DNA of 64,000 nucleotides from Paraphysomonas bandaiensis (taxonomy: Eukaryota; Chrysophyceae). The stretch lies in contig CBFFRP010000089.1 in assembly GCA_965644295.1 (NCBI GenBank), positions 1 to 64,000 on the forward strand, read 5' to 3'. The position numbers were made by a program, and so were the translations under genes. The notes under the pieces are model-generated. The model made no database searches. It was not told the origin of the DNA and saw nothing but the letters and a program-made list of their open reading frames with translations. Shown here in pieces: positions 21,629-33,244 of the stretch (positions are counted from its first letter, which is position 1; each line of letters starts with the position of its first letter).

Positions 21629-23007
21629 CTATGTAGACATAACTCGTTGCAAATGCTGTAGCAACTCCAAAGGTACAGTAAATCCTAATCTAGCTAGACT
21701 ACCAGCATCTAGCAAAGCGTACAATCTATCAATATTGATGGCCCACATTTTATCCTCGTCGATCCATCTTCGTTCACCCTCCGGAGTGTTTTTAACGATG
21801 TCCACGACACTCGAATCATAGACAAATGCGAGATAGGCAGCGTCTGTAGGTGCACTCACTCGACACACACGGACAGCAATATCATATGCAGTTATACAAG
21901 CAGAGCAAGCTACACTGTGAGTATAAGCACTTCTGGCCCCGCTTTCCACACGGCCCCCAAGGGCCTCCCATAAGTCGACAGCATGACAAAGGGAAGCCAG
22001 AGGCGCTCTCCACGATTTCTCCGTTGGAAGATAGCGCCGCCCCGGAACATATGCCTTAATAGCATCCACAACCTCCCTGGAATATGGCATCTGCATGACC
22101 ACTTCAAAAGCAGTGTCTCCATTCCGTTTATCCAGGAATAGAGAGTCTGATCCGCAGCCCCGCAATGCCCCTCGAACACTTTGAGAAAGCGAAATATTTG
22201 TTGTAGGGTGACGTTTCAAGACGTAGAAAGTGCATTGCCCGTGACATACACTGGACGAACAGCGCTTCAAGGACACCGACTGCCCGACGGAACATATATG
22301 TACAGGAACAGATTCGTAGCTCCCATTTGTTCCGTGATTATATTCATCAACGGTTGCTGCAGATGCTGTCCGCTTTTTCGTGTTCTCATTCAAAAAGGCA
22401 TATCTACCCACTGCACAAGTAGCCCCCGCAGCTGCCTGTCTCGCTAAGTTGTCTACCCTGTCATTCCATTCTTCACCGCTATGCCCACGGACATGCTCGA
22501 ATTCAATACCAGACCCTCCATGTCGACACAGCAAACGCTGAAGTTTCTGATAGTGTTCTCTGATTGTTTTTATTAACTCTTTATTCTTGGCACCATTAAA
22601 TATTCCCATTACGCTCTTGGCTGCATATTCACTATCATACTTCAACAACACGCGTCTACTTACGCGTCCTGATAGAGCATCACTATCCGTCGAAAAGAAG
22701 TCATGGAGCCATATAAGAGCTTCGCCAATTGCAGTCAACTCTGCAGTGTTATTGGAGCCTATACAAACTCAGTGTGAGGACTCCTTCTCGTATATATACA
22801 GATCATACCCACAGTGGCCCCGAGGAAATACTTCGAGCTCGAGTCTAACACAACCGCACCATATAGCTCAGCGAACACTACAGGCCTACCGCCTCCAGAG
22901 GAAGCTCGGAGGACGGCGGCAGCCCATCCGGTAGGACATGAGCTGTTCTTAACGTTCTTGTTACCGATACACGCACCATCTGTGTACACGATGATCCTGT
23001 CCTCCAT
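21629..23007 (-). CDS. Ribonuclease H1 with tandem HARP-like C-terminal domains
   Basis: Two exons (23007-22809, 22758-21629; intron 50 nt) give 442 residues. The N-terminal ~190 residues are an RNase HI fold with all metal-binding acids: YTDGAC (Asp10), SNNTAELTA (Glu73), KYDSEYAAKS (Asp108) and HSGEEWNDRVD (His159, Asp169). It would cut RNA in RNA-DNA hybrids. There is no N-terminal hybrid-binding domain; the protein starts directly at the catalytic domain. Residues 284-323 (PYSREVVDAIKAYVPGRRY...KSW) and 379-423 (SVVDIVKNTPEGERRW...KMW) resemble the HARP/SMARCAL1-type module seen in annealing helicases. A Cys cluster (RCSSSVCHGQC) lies between. No mitochondrial presequence is evident. Confidence 0.85.
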
Positions 23008-23602
23008 GAAGTCGAGTCTGCTCTAGGAGATACACGAAGGAGCCAGGGACGAGCAATACATATACAGCTACCATAATCATACCTACCTACCTACATACAT
23101 ACTTAAGTACATACCTACATGTACCTACCTACCTACATACATACATATATACATAAGTACATACATACATACATACATACCTACATACATACATACATAC
23201 ATACATACATACATACATACATACATACATACATACATACATACATACATACATACATACATACATACATACATACATACATACATACATACATACATAC
23301 ATACATACATACATACATACATACATACATACATACATACATACATACATACATACATACATACCTACATACATACACACAGCATTCATATATAGACACA
23401 TGGAGGAAGAATATCCAGCAGTTTATATCTGGACACTGTTGCACTGTGCCCTGCTGTCTCTCAATTAGTACAACAGTCAGATATGGTGAAGCGTATCTTA
23501 CATGTTCTGCACTTCGACATAAACAAGGTTGGTTCGTGTGTTTATGCGTGTGTTCTAATATATGATGTTCGTATATATGTAAGTATGTATGTGTAGACTA
23601 TC
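23008..23602. other. Intergenic region dominated by a microsatellite
   Basis: This short divergent promoter region between the RNase H gene and the next gene is mostly a (CATA)n tract. Long frames of repeated Tyr-Ile-His-Thr or Met-Tyr-Val-Cys here are translations of that tract and not genes. Confidence 0.7.
23080..23378. repeat. (CATA)n / (TACA)n microsatellite
   Basis: About 300 bases of tetranucleotide repeat: a perfect CATA run from about 23180 to 23364, flanked by degenerate units with CTAC interruptions (CTACCTACCTACATAC). It is open in several frames only because the period of four gives a 12-base, four-codon cycle without stops. Confidence 0.97.
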
Positions 23603-24720
23603 ATGATGTCGGATCCTGCTAGTGGAGTGTCAGTAGAAGGGATGCTCAACTCGATCATAAGTGAATGTATTTGGGGGTCTGTTCCTGCTGAGCCTGATAA
23701 GCTAGATGTGGATGGCTGGCAGATGCATAGTCCAGTGCCGTCACGTGACCCCCCCAGAAATGATCTCATATCTTATGGAGAGTTTCTTGAAAGAAGAACA
23801 ACACTGTCTCGTCCTGAACGGAAAGCACTGAAAACGACATTCACAGCACCAGGCAGTATTGGCAATGCTTGTCGCGAACATTTTGAGATGCTTCGCGCAA
23901 AGATGCAACTTATTTCTGGTTCTTCAAGTCTACCCTGCAGTGTAGTACCTGCATTCTTCAAGCTGCTGCTTGTTCTATCTGAGCAAGATATTGACTACCG
24001 CATTGTGTTCCGTACTTTTGGTCATGATGCGCGGAGTGTAGCCGAGGAATACAATCGTTTTTGCACTGGGACACACCCTCTCTTTCAGGAGAAAGGTTAC
24101 GCAGCTCCGGACAAGGCACTTGACCTCTCGAGGGGTTTCAAACGCCTAATAAGGTCTGCATCCGGACCACGTCTCTTTATGGGCATTGATGCAGAGAATG
24201 ATGAAAAAGAGTTGGCACATGGACTTCAGCCGATATATAGGTACTTGAGGGAGTCTCTTAGACAGAACATGCACGCTCTGTCGATCCGAGATGACTTTTC
24301 TTGGTGGAGAGATTGTGGGGAAAGGTGAGGAACATTGGTAGTATATGTCGAGAACTCTATTGACTTTGAATTTCTCCTGCTTATGGTTTAGTGACGATAG
24401 TGGGAAGCTACTTCTTATACACCCGGAGGAAGAGAATACTGACGTGTTTCAGGTTTATCATATTATTTGGTCTGAGCGTTTTATACTTATTAGTGCTAAT
24501 GATGCAGGTCTTTTTTGATGACAACATTGAGAGAGACTATGCCCATATAGTGGATGTGAGGAATGTCCTAACTGGCGAGTCAATACCTTATACTGAATCA
24601 AATGGAATATACTTGTGTCGTGTCGCGCCCCTAGAGATCATAAATGATGAATCATATTTTGTGAAAGAGCTTGACAGAATACTAAAAAATCGAGGTCTTG
24701 CAGCAGATTTGTTGCGGTAA
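23603..24720 (+). CDS. Conserved-looking protein of unknown function (331 residues)
   Basis: Three exons (23603-24324, 24392-24452, 24508-24720) fit in phase and give 331 residues. It shows no domain I can name. Striking stretches are ISYGEFLERRTTLSRPERKA near the N-terminus, a middle block around VFRTFGHDARSVAEEYNRF, and an acidic C-terminal block (VFFDDNIERDYAHIVDVRN...CRVAPLEIINDESYF). The alternation of predicted helices and strands looks globular; there is no signal peptide or membrane segment. The FFDDN and IVDVRN strings recall phosphotransferase or HAD-like folds, but this is too weak to call. It is divergent from RNase H and convergent with the DOT1 gene. Confidence 0.7.
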
Positions 24721-25633
24721 TTGTAGATTTTGAATGACAATAGAAGGCTGCATATGAATGTACTGTAAACATCTATTAGTTTATAAATTATGTTAGTGTT
24801 GAGTTTTTCTTATTCGTATGCAATTAAAAGTGGTATTTTAAGCCATCTATGTCAGATACTTGTGGAGTACAGTAGTGTTAAGCAGTAGTACGTGAACTAA
24901 TGATATGGATATGAGATAGTTTAGACGTTTAGACAGTCTCAAAGACCTTGACTATATAATATATTATATCGTGGCTACCTAAGATCTGATAATATTGATA
25001 GTAGTTGTGGGAATATAAATTTAGTGAATGCATAAGAGATCTGATCACAATATAAATTACCTAAGTTATAAGTTCAGTTACTAAATTTACAACACCCAAA
25101 TGTCAGTTTCGAATATGCATGGTAGCGGATGTTAGCACAGACTGGAAGCTACAATCCAAGTTAAGAACTTCTACACACGTGGTATAAGGTATAAGATATG
25201 AGACATATTTACACAAAAATATCGATAACAACAATATGAATGTGATTTCACTAGGTTTCCTATGAGAATGTTTATGAACTTTATAGGTGGAGTTATTAGC
25301 ATCATGATCATGTATGCATAAGAGGAGATAGATAATAATAGGGGACAGGGTATAGGTGTCAGTCTTTATTAGGTAGGGAGAAAGGAGAAATGCATACTGA
25401 TAAATTGAAGCATTCAAGTGTAATGGTGTATTTCAATTAAACTTTACAAGAGACAAAAACATAACACTACATCATGAAAAGTGGTATATATATCATAATT
25501 TAATTACTTTATTCGCGCAATGATATATGGTGGTGGGTCAGAGGTGATTGGATATACAATACGCTACATGCATACACAAGTTATAACATCGCCGAGTAAG
25601 TCACTGCTTTTTACACACAAACTATGGTACCGG
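24721..25633. other. Intergenic stretch with dispersed repeat family 2
   Basis: No gene is seen. The block near 24797-24835 (GTTGAGTTTTTCTTATTCG) and the one near 25065-25125 (CACCCAAATGTCAGTTTCG) recur at 33898-33935 and 34450-34490. The first also recurs near 31184. This is therefore a repeat copy of several hundred bases lying between two convergent genes. Confidence 0.5.
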
Positions 25634-28090
25634 TCAGGTTTCATCAGAGAGAGAACAATGAGCATTTCGATATAAATCAGAATTTTCGTGTTCCCATCTC
25701 GGAGAAGACGAGTTGCTATTATCCTTGCGTTTCCAACTATCAGACTCCCCTTCTACACGTGGGGACTGCACTCCAGCTGGTGAACCGTTCGATGACGAAG
25801 GAGACGATGGTGTATGGTTAGCGGAGGTGTGAATTGCAGACGCGTATCCCTCTGAAGAAGTTTCAACAGTTGTCTGCTGCACCTTTTGCGCTGACTTGTC
25901 ACTCACACCATTAACAACTACACTCTTCACTGTAAGAACTGAAGCCGTGTTTCCCGCTTTCGTCGTGACACCCATGGTCGCAGATGTGTGAGTTCGCAAC
26001 GACTTCTTACTTGATCTGGAACTAGATTTCTTCAAAGATGTTGCATGATTTACTGGAATGACTTTATCACTCTGAATATAAAAACAGGCATAAGAAAGTA
26101 ATTCGTGGCTCGCAAGTAAATACCTCCTTGTCAGCCACACTCCTTCGACGCAGATACTTGAACACAGAAAAAAACGATGGCAAACATCCAGCATGTTGAA
26201 TTTCACAGTCGGAGTCATCAGTGCATATATTATCTCTCCGTGCACTAGATTTGCTACCTCGGTAGTCTCCTATGCTAGAGCAGCTCGATACGAGGGCACT
26301 GCTGCTCGCATCTGTGTTGTCTCCCCGTCCAGACGCAGAAATGTGGGACGGTGACATCTTTGTAGCCCACATTACATACATTAAAATCACGGCAATTCAC
26401 ACACGCACCTTTTTCCATAGGAAAAAGTGATGACCTCTCTGTACACTCCACGAAGTCGGAAATCGATCAGTGAGATACCTGTTAACCTCCAATTGCTTGT
26501 AAGGAAATTGACCAAGGGTCCATATTTTACGTATATCATGGTAGGTAAGCGTTTTTGCACCATCGTGCATTTGATTTAGCAAAACGCATAAATCTCCCTG
26601 CAGCTCCTACAAAATACAATTGTCAGAGAGACACCCAGAGTGATTGTTTTCATGCCTGAGGTATATCAGTTTCCAACATGATAATATCTGCTTTTTCTAT
26701 ATGCTTAATCGCCATCATATTTCCACACTCCATATGGAGCACCCTTTCATGATCTTGCCCCTCATGGGGCTTTTCAGTTACAATGATAGATGACCCTTGA
26801 CATATTTTAACTTCAAAAGAATCTTTTCCTAAAAGATTTATCATTCTTATGGCTGACTCCTGTGCGATCCTGTGCAAAATTGTTACCGCACCATATGTAA
26901 ACGAAGCTAACATACATATATCGCCCAAGAGAAAGCTCAATTCCATAAACATATTTAAGATTTCGAAACTGTAAAAATGCCTGTATAAGAATCTTCCCAG
27001 TCCCCATTCCTAGATCGAAGAGAACCGATTTGGTCGCAGCCTTCAAGTGCTGTGGTCCCAGAGCCTTTGAACACGACAATTGTTACACTTCATGTCGGAA
27101 ACGTCAGTGAGTACCTTATTAACACCGCGCGGAAGCAGTTCGCCATACAACAGACTACCCTTCGCGTTCTTTGCATTTTCTCTATGGCAATTGATATTGT
27201 TAGGTTCAGTTAATTTCACTTAATGGCTGTGTATCACCTGTCGTCCTCTGTCAGACTGGTGTGTCCACGGGTTTTATGACCCGTCTCTTGAATAACACCA
27301 CCATATATCTTAAAAAGCACAGACTGGGCAAATGCATAATCCAACGAAAGGTCTTCCACATAATTCCATTCTTCATACTACAGGCAGACAACTTAGCCAT
27401 GACTAAATAATAATAGTGTTTACCTCTGAACAAGAGAAGCCACTGCTCTCTCCGTCGTCGTTCTCCTTGAACTCCGTCGTTGAATCTTGAGGCCCATGTT
27501 CAATAATATAAAATGCCATTTTAGTCATATTGAGCCAGCGCTTTTCACCGATCGATCGAAACTCCACGCTGTGTTTACCAGATCTATGGTAATGAGTCAC
27601 AATGCCTTCATGCCATTCCTTGTTGTCAATCAGACAACTGATACGACACCCTAGCAAAGATTGATTCGACCATGCAGTTTTGCGTTGCAGATGAATCTAG
27701 TGATACATTGTTATACCGAAGGAAGTAGTTGGCGTGAAATACCTGTAACTCTTGGAGGGATACAAATGCCATTCCGCACTCATTGCACATATAATGATTT
27801 CTAATTTGTTCAGCTGTACACAATAAAACATCACACACGCCTCACCAACTATAGAGCAGCTTACGATCTAGTGCTGGGATAGCTGGATGTATAAACCTTT
27901 CTTGATGGACAGGGTCATGAATATGTGTACATCCACGTCCATAACGACAGGGAACTCTCTTCAGTATGCCTTGCTTACTGCTTTCAGAAGGCGACCTTCT
28001 CGACACAATAGATAGTTTAGGGCGCAGTATATCGTCCCAATCAATACTGCTTATTTCTGAACTATAGTTCTGCTCTTTAAATGACTCCAT
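25634..28090 (-). CDS. DOT1-type histone H3K79 methyltransferase with PBZ-like zinc finger and Tudor domain
   Basis: Ten exons (28090-27865, 27813-27743, 27696-27424, 27377-27238, 27181-27115, 27064-26916, 26869-26656, 26606-26409, 26357-26124, 26071-25634) give 669 residues. Residues 45-70 form a PBZ-like finger (CRYGRGC...HQERFIHP). Residues ~82-105 hold a C-x2-C finger half (MCNECGMAFVSLQELQIH). Residues ~115-165 are a Tudor-like barrel (ISCLIDNKEWHEGIV...KHSVEFRSI...RWLNM). The catalytic part follows: a SLLYGELLPRGV block, the SAM-binding loop FDLGMGTGKILIQA, YGIELS, and a C-terminal SWSVQRGHHFFLW. The last ~220 residues are Ser-rich and disordered. DOT1 enzymes methylate Lys79 in the nucleosome core. 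The intron after exon 7 has a GC donor. Confidence 0.88.
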
Positions 28091-28904
28091 CAGGTAATGT
28101 CAGAGTGGCATTGTATGATCTATGCAATCCCAAATAATTTGGTGAATGCTTCTATACTTCAAACTGCTTAGGAGCAGAAATAAATGAAGGTGATTGACGC
28201 TGACAGATACCCTAAGGACTAAAAGTAATAAGGTATCAACAGCAGTAGTATCTCCTGGAGATATATACAGCTATATATATATATATGTATGTATGTATTA
28301 ATGTCCGATGCGAAATATTACAACTAGAAAAAGTTACGACACTCTCCCAGTGACTATGATACTGCACACTGTACAGTGATACTGGAGGAGGGGCGTAATC
28401 TTTTATTGTTCCAGTTCGTTTTTCATACACACAGTGGGACACCGTCACTGTCCTTCCATCTGCTGCTCCTCCTGTACAACTAGTGTTGAGAAGGGTTTCT
28501 TCCAATGTATACATAGGAATACAGTTCTACAATACAGTAGTTGCAAGAAGGCTAAGGTGTAGATGGGAAAAGAGTTGATGTGTGTGCCATGAATATGACA
28601 ACAAAAATAAAACCGTTTTTGGACACATTAATGTATGTGAACTTCATCTTACCTGCTAGTGCTACATGGCCATATACCCACCTGTCTGCTCGTTTAACCT
28701 GAAGTAACACCCGAGTCATACTTCTGTTATAGTAGAGAATGGGTACCAGTGCTTCTCTGTTATCACCGGAGTTAAAGGCTCAGATATCTAAAGATGTACA
28801 GGTTGCTATTATGAGATGATAGGGGTGTGTGTTGCTGACTTAATGTAAAGGAAAAATACAAACAACTTACTGTCGAGAACTCGAATTTAACTCCAGCTGA
28901 AATT
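28091..28904. other. Divergent promoter region between the DOT1 and PP2C genes
   Basis: No supported gene. A minus-strand frame near 28236-28514 starts with ATG but has no recognisable features. The stretch just upstream of 28905 stays open in the PP2C frame back to about 28842 without an ATG, so an extra upstream PP2C exon cannot be excluded. Confidence 0.5.
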
Positions 28905-30736
28905 ATGAAGGAACTTGCATTGTTAGTATATTAATTTTTTATGGGTGTACTAATTGTTGTGTAGGGTTTATGATGCTGATATTAACGCAAATGGAGCAGC
29001 AGCACCTTCTACGGAAACTTCAGGTGATGCGACTACTCAAGAAAAGGCAAATGATGCGACTACTCAAGAAAAGGCAAATGATGCGACTACTCAAGAAAAG
29101 ACAAGGCACAGAGTAAGCCAGCTTATCGCATCAGAATCTTTGGGTGAAAGTCCGAGGGAAAATTATCCCATACAACAATCTTTGAGATATGCTGTGGACA
29201 CTGATCACTCTCTCGTACATCTTGATAGAGTGTCAGAAGAAACAGCCAAAATAGTTGATGAGCCAGCACTGCCCCCTGTAGAGCCAGGATCTCCTGTCCA
29301 AACTCGTATTGGACGCAGCAGCTCATCTGCAGAGTTGCTTCAAAAAACAAATAACTTGTTGGAAAGCCAGGCTAGAATATCGTCGTTTATTAACCAGTTA
29401 AAGGGTGGGGACATCACAACACAAAAGTCGTCCGGCTTCCGTGTTCGTCGTTTAACATACGCACAAAAAACTGCAGAAGAACCTGAGAAACCACTTCCAT
29501 TGACAAGCAAGCGAACAACAATATATGCAAGCAAAGAAATAGGCGTTACACAGGAGAAGAAACCCCCTTTCCCGCCAATGGTTCTTGGTACATTTTCTTG
29601 CCATGGAATAGAGCCTGCACCAGTGAACCCAATGGAAGAGGAGGAAGAAGACGAGCCAGAAGATGAAGATGACTCTGGAGATGAGTACAAAGGAATAGTA
29701 CAGAAAACTAATCAGGACCGAGGATGTGTGGTATATCCTTACAATAATTCCACCCGTGAGGCCTTGTTTATGTGCCTGGATGGACATGGCGAACAAGGCG
29801 ACAGGGTATCTGAATTCGCCATGAGAAATGTAAAAAAATATATTTTTCTTCAACTTTTCATTTATAGTTTGTATGTTTAGATTGTTCATCAGGTCGAAAA
29901 GAACCTCAAGGAAGATCCGGAGAATGTGGAGGAAGCCTTAACTACTTCTTTTATTCACGCTAACACCGCGCTCATGACAACCCCAATCAAGTATATGACT
30001 TCTGGGTCTACATGTGTAACCATATATATCCGAGGAAATTCCTATTGGGTTGCAAATTGCGGAGACTCTCGTGCTGTAGTTGCTCGCAAAGGGGCTGATG
30101 ATAGTTTGACAGCTGTGGATTTAAGCCGTGACCATAAACCTGATGACCCAATCGAGGCAGCTCGCATCACCTCCTGGGGAGGTTTCGTGTCTCCTGCTCC
30201 TGAGCCAGGATTGTCTGCACGCGTGTGGCTAGATGAGAAGTTCACTATGATTGGTTTGGCGATGGCTCGCTCTATCGGTAAAGAGCTGTCGGGATATATA
30301 GTCGCGTATGTTGACATTTAGTTTGGTGTAGGTGACTATGCTGTAAAATCTGTTGGTGTGATACCGACCCCAGAAGTCACCAAGTACGAATTTTTGCCAG
30401 AGGATGAATTTATCATAATGGCATCTGATGGCGTATGGGAATTTATCAGTAGTCAGGTGGAATATGAATAACTTCATATATCTTGAAACCGTTAACGATT
30501 TATTTATCAACAGGAGGCAGTGGAGATAGTACGAGATAACCTCAAAATGGGGGCTCATTTTGCATGTCAAGAGTTGATTCAGACCGCAGCAGTGCGATGG
30601 CAAGAAGAGGAAGGGGACTACCGTGATGATGTATGCATGTTGTTGTTGCTGTTTTTTAGATCACTTATGCTTCGTTACACAGATTACTGCGGTGATCTTT
30701 ACCCTGCCGTTGCCTATGACTGGAGATACTGAATGA
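28905..30736 (+). CDS. PP2C-family (PPM) serine/threonine phosphatase
   Basis: Six exons (28905-28921, 28965-29829, 29881-30277, 30332-30456, 30514-30630, 30683-30736) give 524 residues. The first ~215 residues are a low-complexity extension with three copies of a nine-residue unit (DATTQEKAN). An acidic run (about EEEEEDEPEDEDD) precedes the catalytic domain. PP2C motifs follow in order: NQDRGC, CLDGHGEQGDRVSEFA, NCGDSRAVVAR, DHKPDDPIE, MARSIGDYAVKS, ASDGVWEFIS and YRDDITAVIF. The metal-binding Asp residues are present, so it should be an active Mg/Mn-dependent phosphatase. It has no membrane or kinase domain. The start is uncertain because the 17-base first exon is weakly supported. Confidence 0.9.
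29026..29102 (+). repeat. 27-base in-frame tandem repeat, about three units
   Basis: Units beginning GATGCGACTACTCAAGAAAA follow each other without change inside the PP2C N-terminal extension, coding for DATTQEKAN twice and DATTQEKTR at the end. The period is a multiple of three, so copy number can vary without breaking the frame. Confidence 0.95.
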
Positions 30737-31724
30737 TATGAGAAAATCAGAAATTAGATTATTTAAAGTCTGGGGTATGTGTATTTTTTTCATATATTGA
30801 GCTGATTCTGTAGCGTCGCGTTTACTTGCATTGGAAAATCGTAGTCTTAGCAGACATGTTGCAGCTTAGAATGTTTATACTTGTTCGAGCTAGGACCGCC
30901 ATCTATCATTAAATTAATACAGCTTCCTGTTATATTTTGTGCTGTGTTGCATTCCGAATTGCAGCGCTGTGTTCAAACTTGGTCAGTGTTGATCTTGTAA
31001 AAGAACTTCGTAGTTTCGCTAAATACGATACAGCAAATTATTGATACCAACATCACCATTTGCTAAATTATTGATGGAAACCACTTCGCTGGGGTTCAAT
31101 TAATCTAGGTAATTAACAAGGTTAGAATCAAGATCGTAACACAGAAAAGATGCTGATATATTCTGGGAACGTGTGTAGTACAGAATGTTGAGTTTTGCTT
31201 ACTCGTAAGCAAGTAAAAGTTGACTACCATCTGCTACCATGTCAAGTTGTTATGATTTACTAAGTTAACTGTACTTGTATTCACTCTTTAATCTTGTTAA
31301 AATTATTATAATCAATATCTCTTCTCATTCATCAATTTCATGTTATCTCTACGACCAATCATTTTTCGTACGATCTTTCACTGTCACTATCTTGTATGAG
31401 CAATATATAATATTCAGTTTTATTACTACAGTAGCTATCATATATGTTGTTAGTTCTCATAATACTGTTAACCACTAATATATTCTTTGACTAACGGTCA
31501 TAATTCCAACACCTTAGAATTACAGCTTTTAATTGCTCAAACAGCAAACTCAACAAAAGCTGCATATCATGACCGCTAATAATAGATTAATTAAAAACTG
31601 TACTACGTGAATCATATATATATACACTAGAGAACAATGTTAGAGAAACTGAAATAGTTTTACTGTATAAGATCGTGTCCATCTAAGATCTTGCCCTCAA
31701 CAAATTCAGACTCGCACCTTTTCG

Positions 31725-31955
31725 TGGTGTTCTGGGGGATAAGGGATAAGTGCCGGAGATATTTCTCCGGGAGATTAACGTGAGTCATAATTTTTTTCCC
31801 ACTCGTAGCCAATTGTGGTGCAAGGGGTGTCCCTTGTGTAGACGTCATTGAGGCCTTGACGAATAAACAGGCATCCGGGAATGGGCCCACCTTAAGGGCA
31901 TCCAGGGTATTGGGCTACCTATACACTGAAGTCAGGCATCCGGGCTGGTTCACCT
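31725..31955 (+). repeat. Dispersed repeat family 1, copy D (most complete)
   Basis: An uninterrupted copy of about 230 bases. Blocks in order: GGTGTTCTGGGGGATAAG, a GGAGATATTTCTCC hairpin, ACGTGAGTCATAAT, CCCACTCGTAGCC, GGGTGTCCCTTGTGTAGACG, GACGAATAAACAGGCATCC, CCCACCTTAAGGGCATCC, and GAAGTCAGGCATCCGGGC. It contains no ORF. Copy C is the same sequence inverted and split by a hAT element. Confidence 0.8.
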
Positions 31956-32941
31956 TTTAAGGACAGAGAGCAAAAAATTGGTTGCACCGTGGTTGCAAAG
32001 ATGGAACTCTTACACGGTATGGGTTCAGTTTTTGCTACTTAAAAGTTATTTTTTCACTATAATATAGGATATTATCCAAATGTCAATCTTTCTAGTAGAT
32101 ATGATACCGGGGTGGTATATAGTGCAGATGGAAGTAACTTCTAAAGTTCGATCAATTAGGGGTCGTCAACTGGACGAAAATTTCATGGTATGGCTCATGT
32201 TCAAGAACCGAAATCATTACGGACTAGAGAAAACTATGTGATACTAGCAGTTGACAATATGAATTAAAGTTGATGTGATGAACAAACCTGGAGAAACGCT
32301 CTAAACCTGATGAAATTTTGAAAATGTCGATTTATGTTGAGTTTTTGATGCTTTTTGCAATAAATACTGCAGTAGGAGTGAAGGGAACATGTTTTTAAAG
32401 ACATTTAATAAGTTTTATATTAGTTATAGGCCAAAAAGGTGAGATAAAAACGTGCACAATCAAATGATGGTATAATGTTTCGTCTGTTTGTACTTGTTGG
32501 ACCTCTCCACACGAGTTCACTCTCCTCAATCCACTGTGTATGAGGCTCTGTGCTACAGCTTCGTGACCAAACACTGTCATGAAGATACATGCGACCTTCC
32601 TGGAAGGTAGTCATAAACCTGCAACTCTGAACCACTTAGAAAGAGTGTCATCAGAGAGTGGTATCAGCTCTGCAGCATTCATCCTATGTGTATCAGTCTG
32701 TCTGTCATAATGATGCAGAAGAAAGGACTGTTACTACGAAAGCTTCGTGATTCAAAGGCATTATTTCATGTAAGCTTTTAACCTGCCGTAAGTTTCTAGA
32801 AACTACACTGTGTTTCATTTATAGTAATAATATATTTAAAGTAATATATAGTATCTAATCAGGTGTTGTATGTGTATATATATAGTTACGTTCATGTGAG
32901 ATTTTAATAAGTATTAATATACAGTAGATTTATATGTCAGT

Positions 32942-33244
32942 TGTTCAAAACAAATACATGAAGGAGCTCGAGAAGTAATTGAAGAGGAAGGACACTTGCA
33001 TTTTAGTTCCATCTTTGAGGCTGTTCAACCCGTGGCAGAAGTACTCGAAATTGCTGCCCAATATTTTTGAAAAATGGACCTGTTGCAATACGACGACCCT
33101 GTGAGTGAATTATTTGCGAGATTAATGAAACTTTTCGTGGTAAAACCCACTACGAGTTGGTGTATTCAACTTGCAGTATTCAAAATTTTACCAGGAGAGT
33201 TGTTGATGCATGATGGACCGTCTCTTACTATAGAAGTACTCTAA
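32942..33244 (+). pseudogene. Coding-like remnant of unknown origin
   Basis: One plus-strand frame reads like protein for about 100 codons with a single internal TGA (near 33068): EVIEEEGHLHFSSIFEAVQP before the stop and LQYDDPVSELFARLMKLFVV after it. It ends at TAA 33242-33244. The regular hydrophobic pattern suggests decayed helical protein sequence, possibly from a transposon. I cannot assign a family. Confidence 0.3.

Noticed and set aside
23119-23565. Long open frames of Tyr-Ile-His-Thr or Met-Tyr-Val-Cys repeats on both strands
   Set aside because: They are translations of the (CATA)n microsatellite; a period of four gives stop-free frames by chance.
28236-28514. Minus-strand ATG frame of 92 codons between the DOT1 and PP2C genes
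   Set aside because: The tail is AT-repeat translation and the rest has no resemblance to a known protein; it cannot be separated from chance.
32395-32635. Minus-strand frames with a faint look of a mariner-type transposase
   Set aside because: No DDE/D motif spacing could be found and the resemblance is limited to a few residues.
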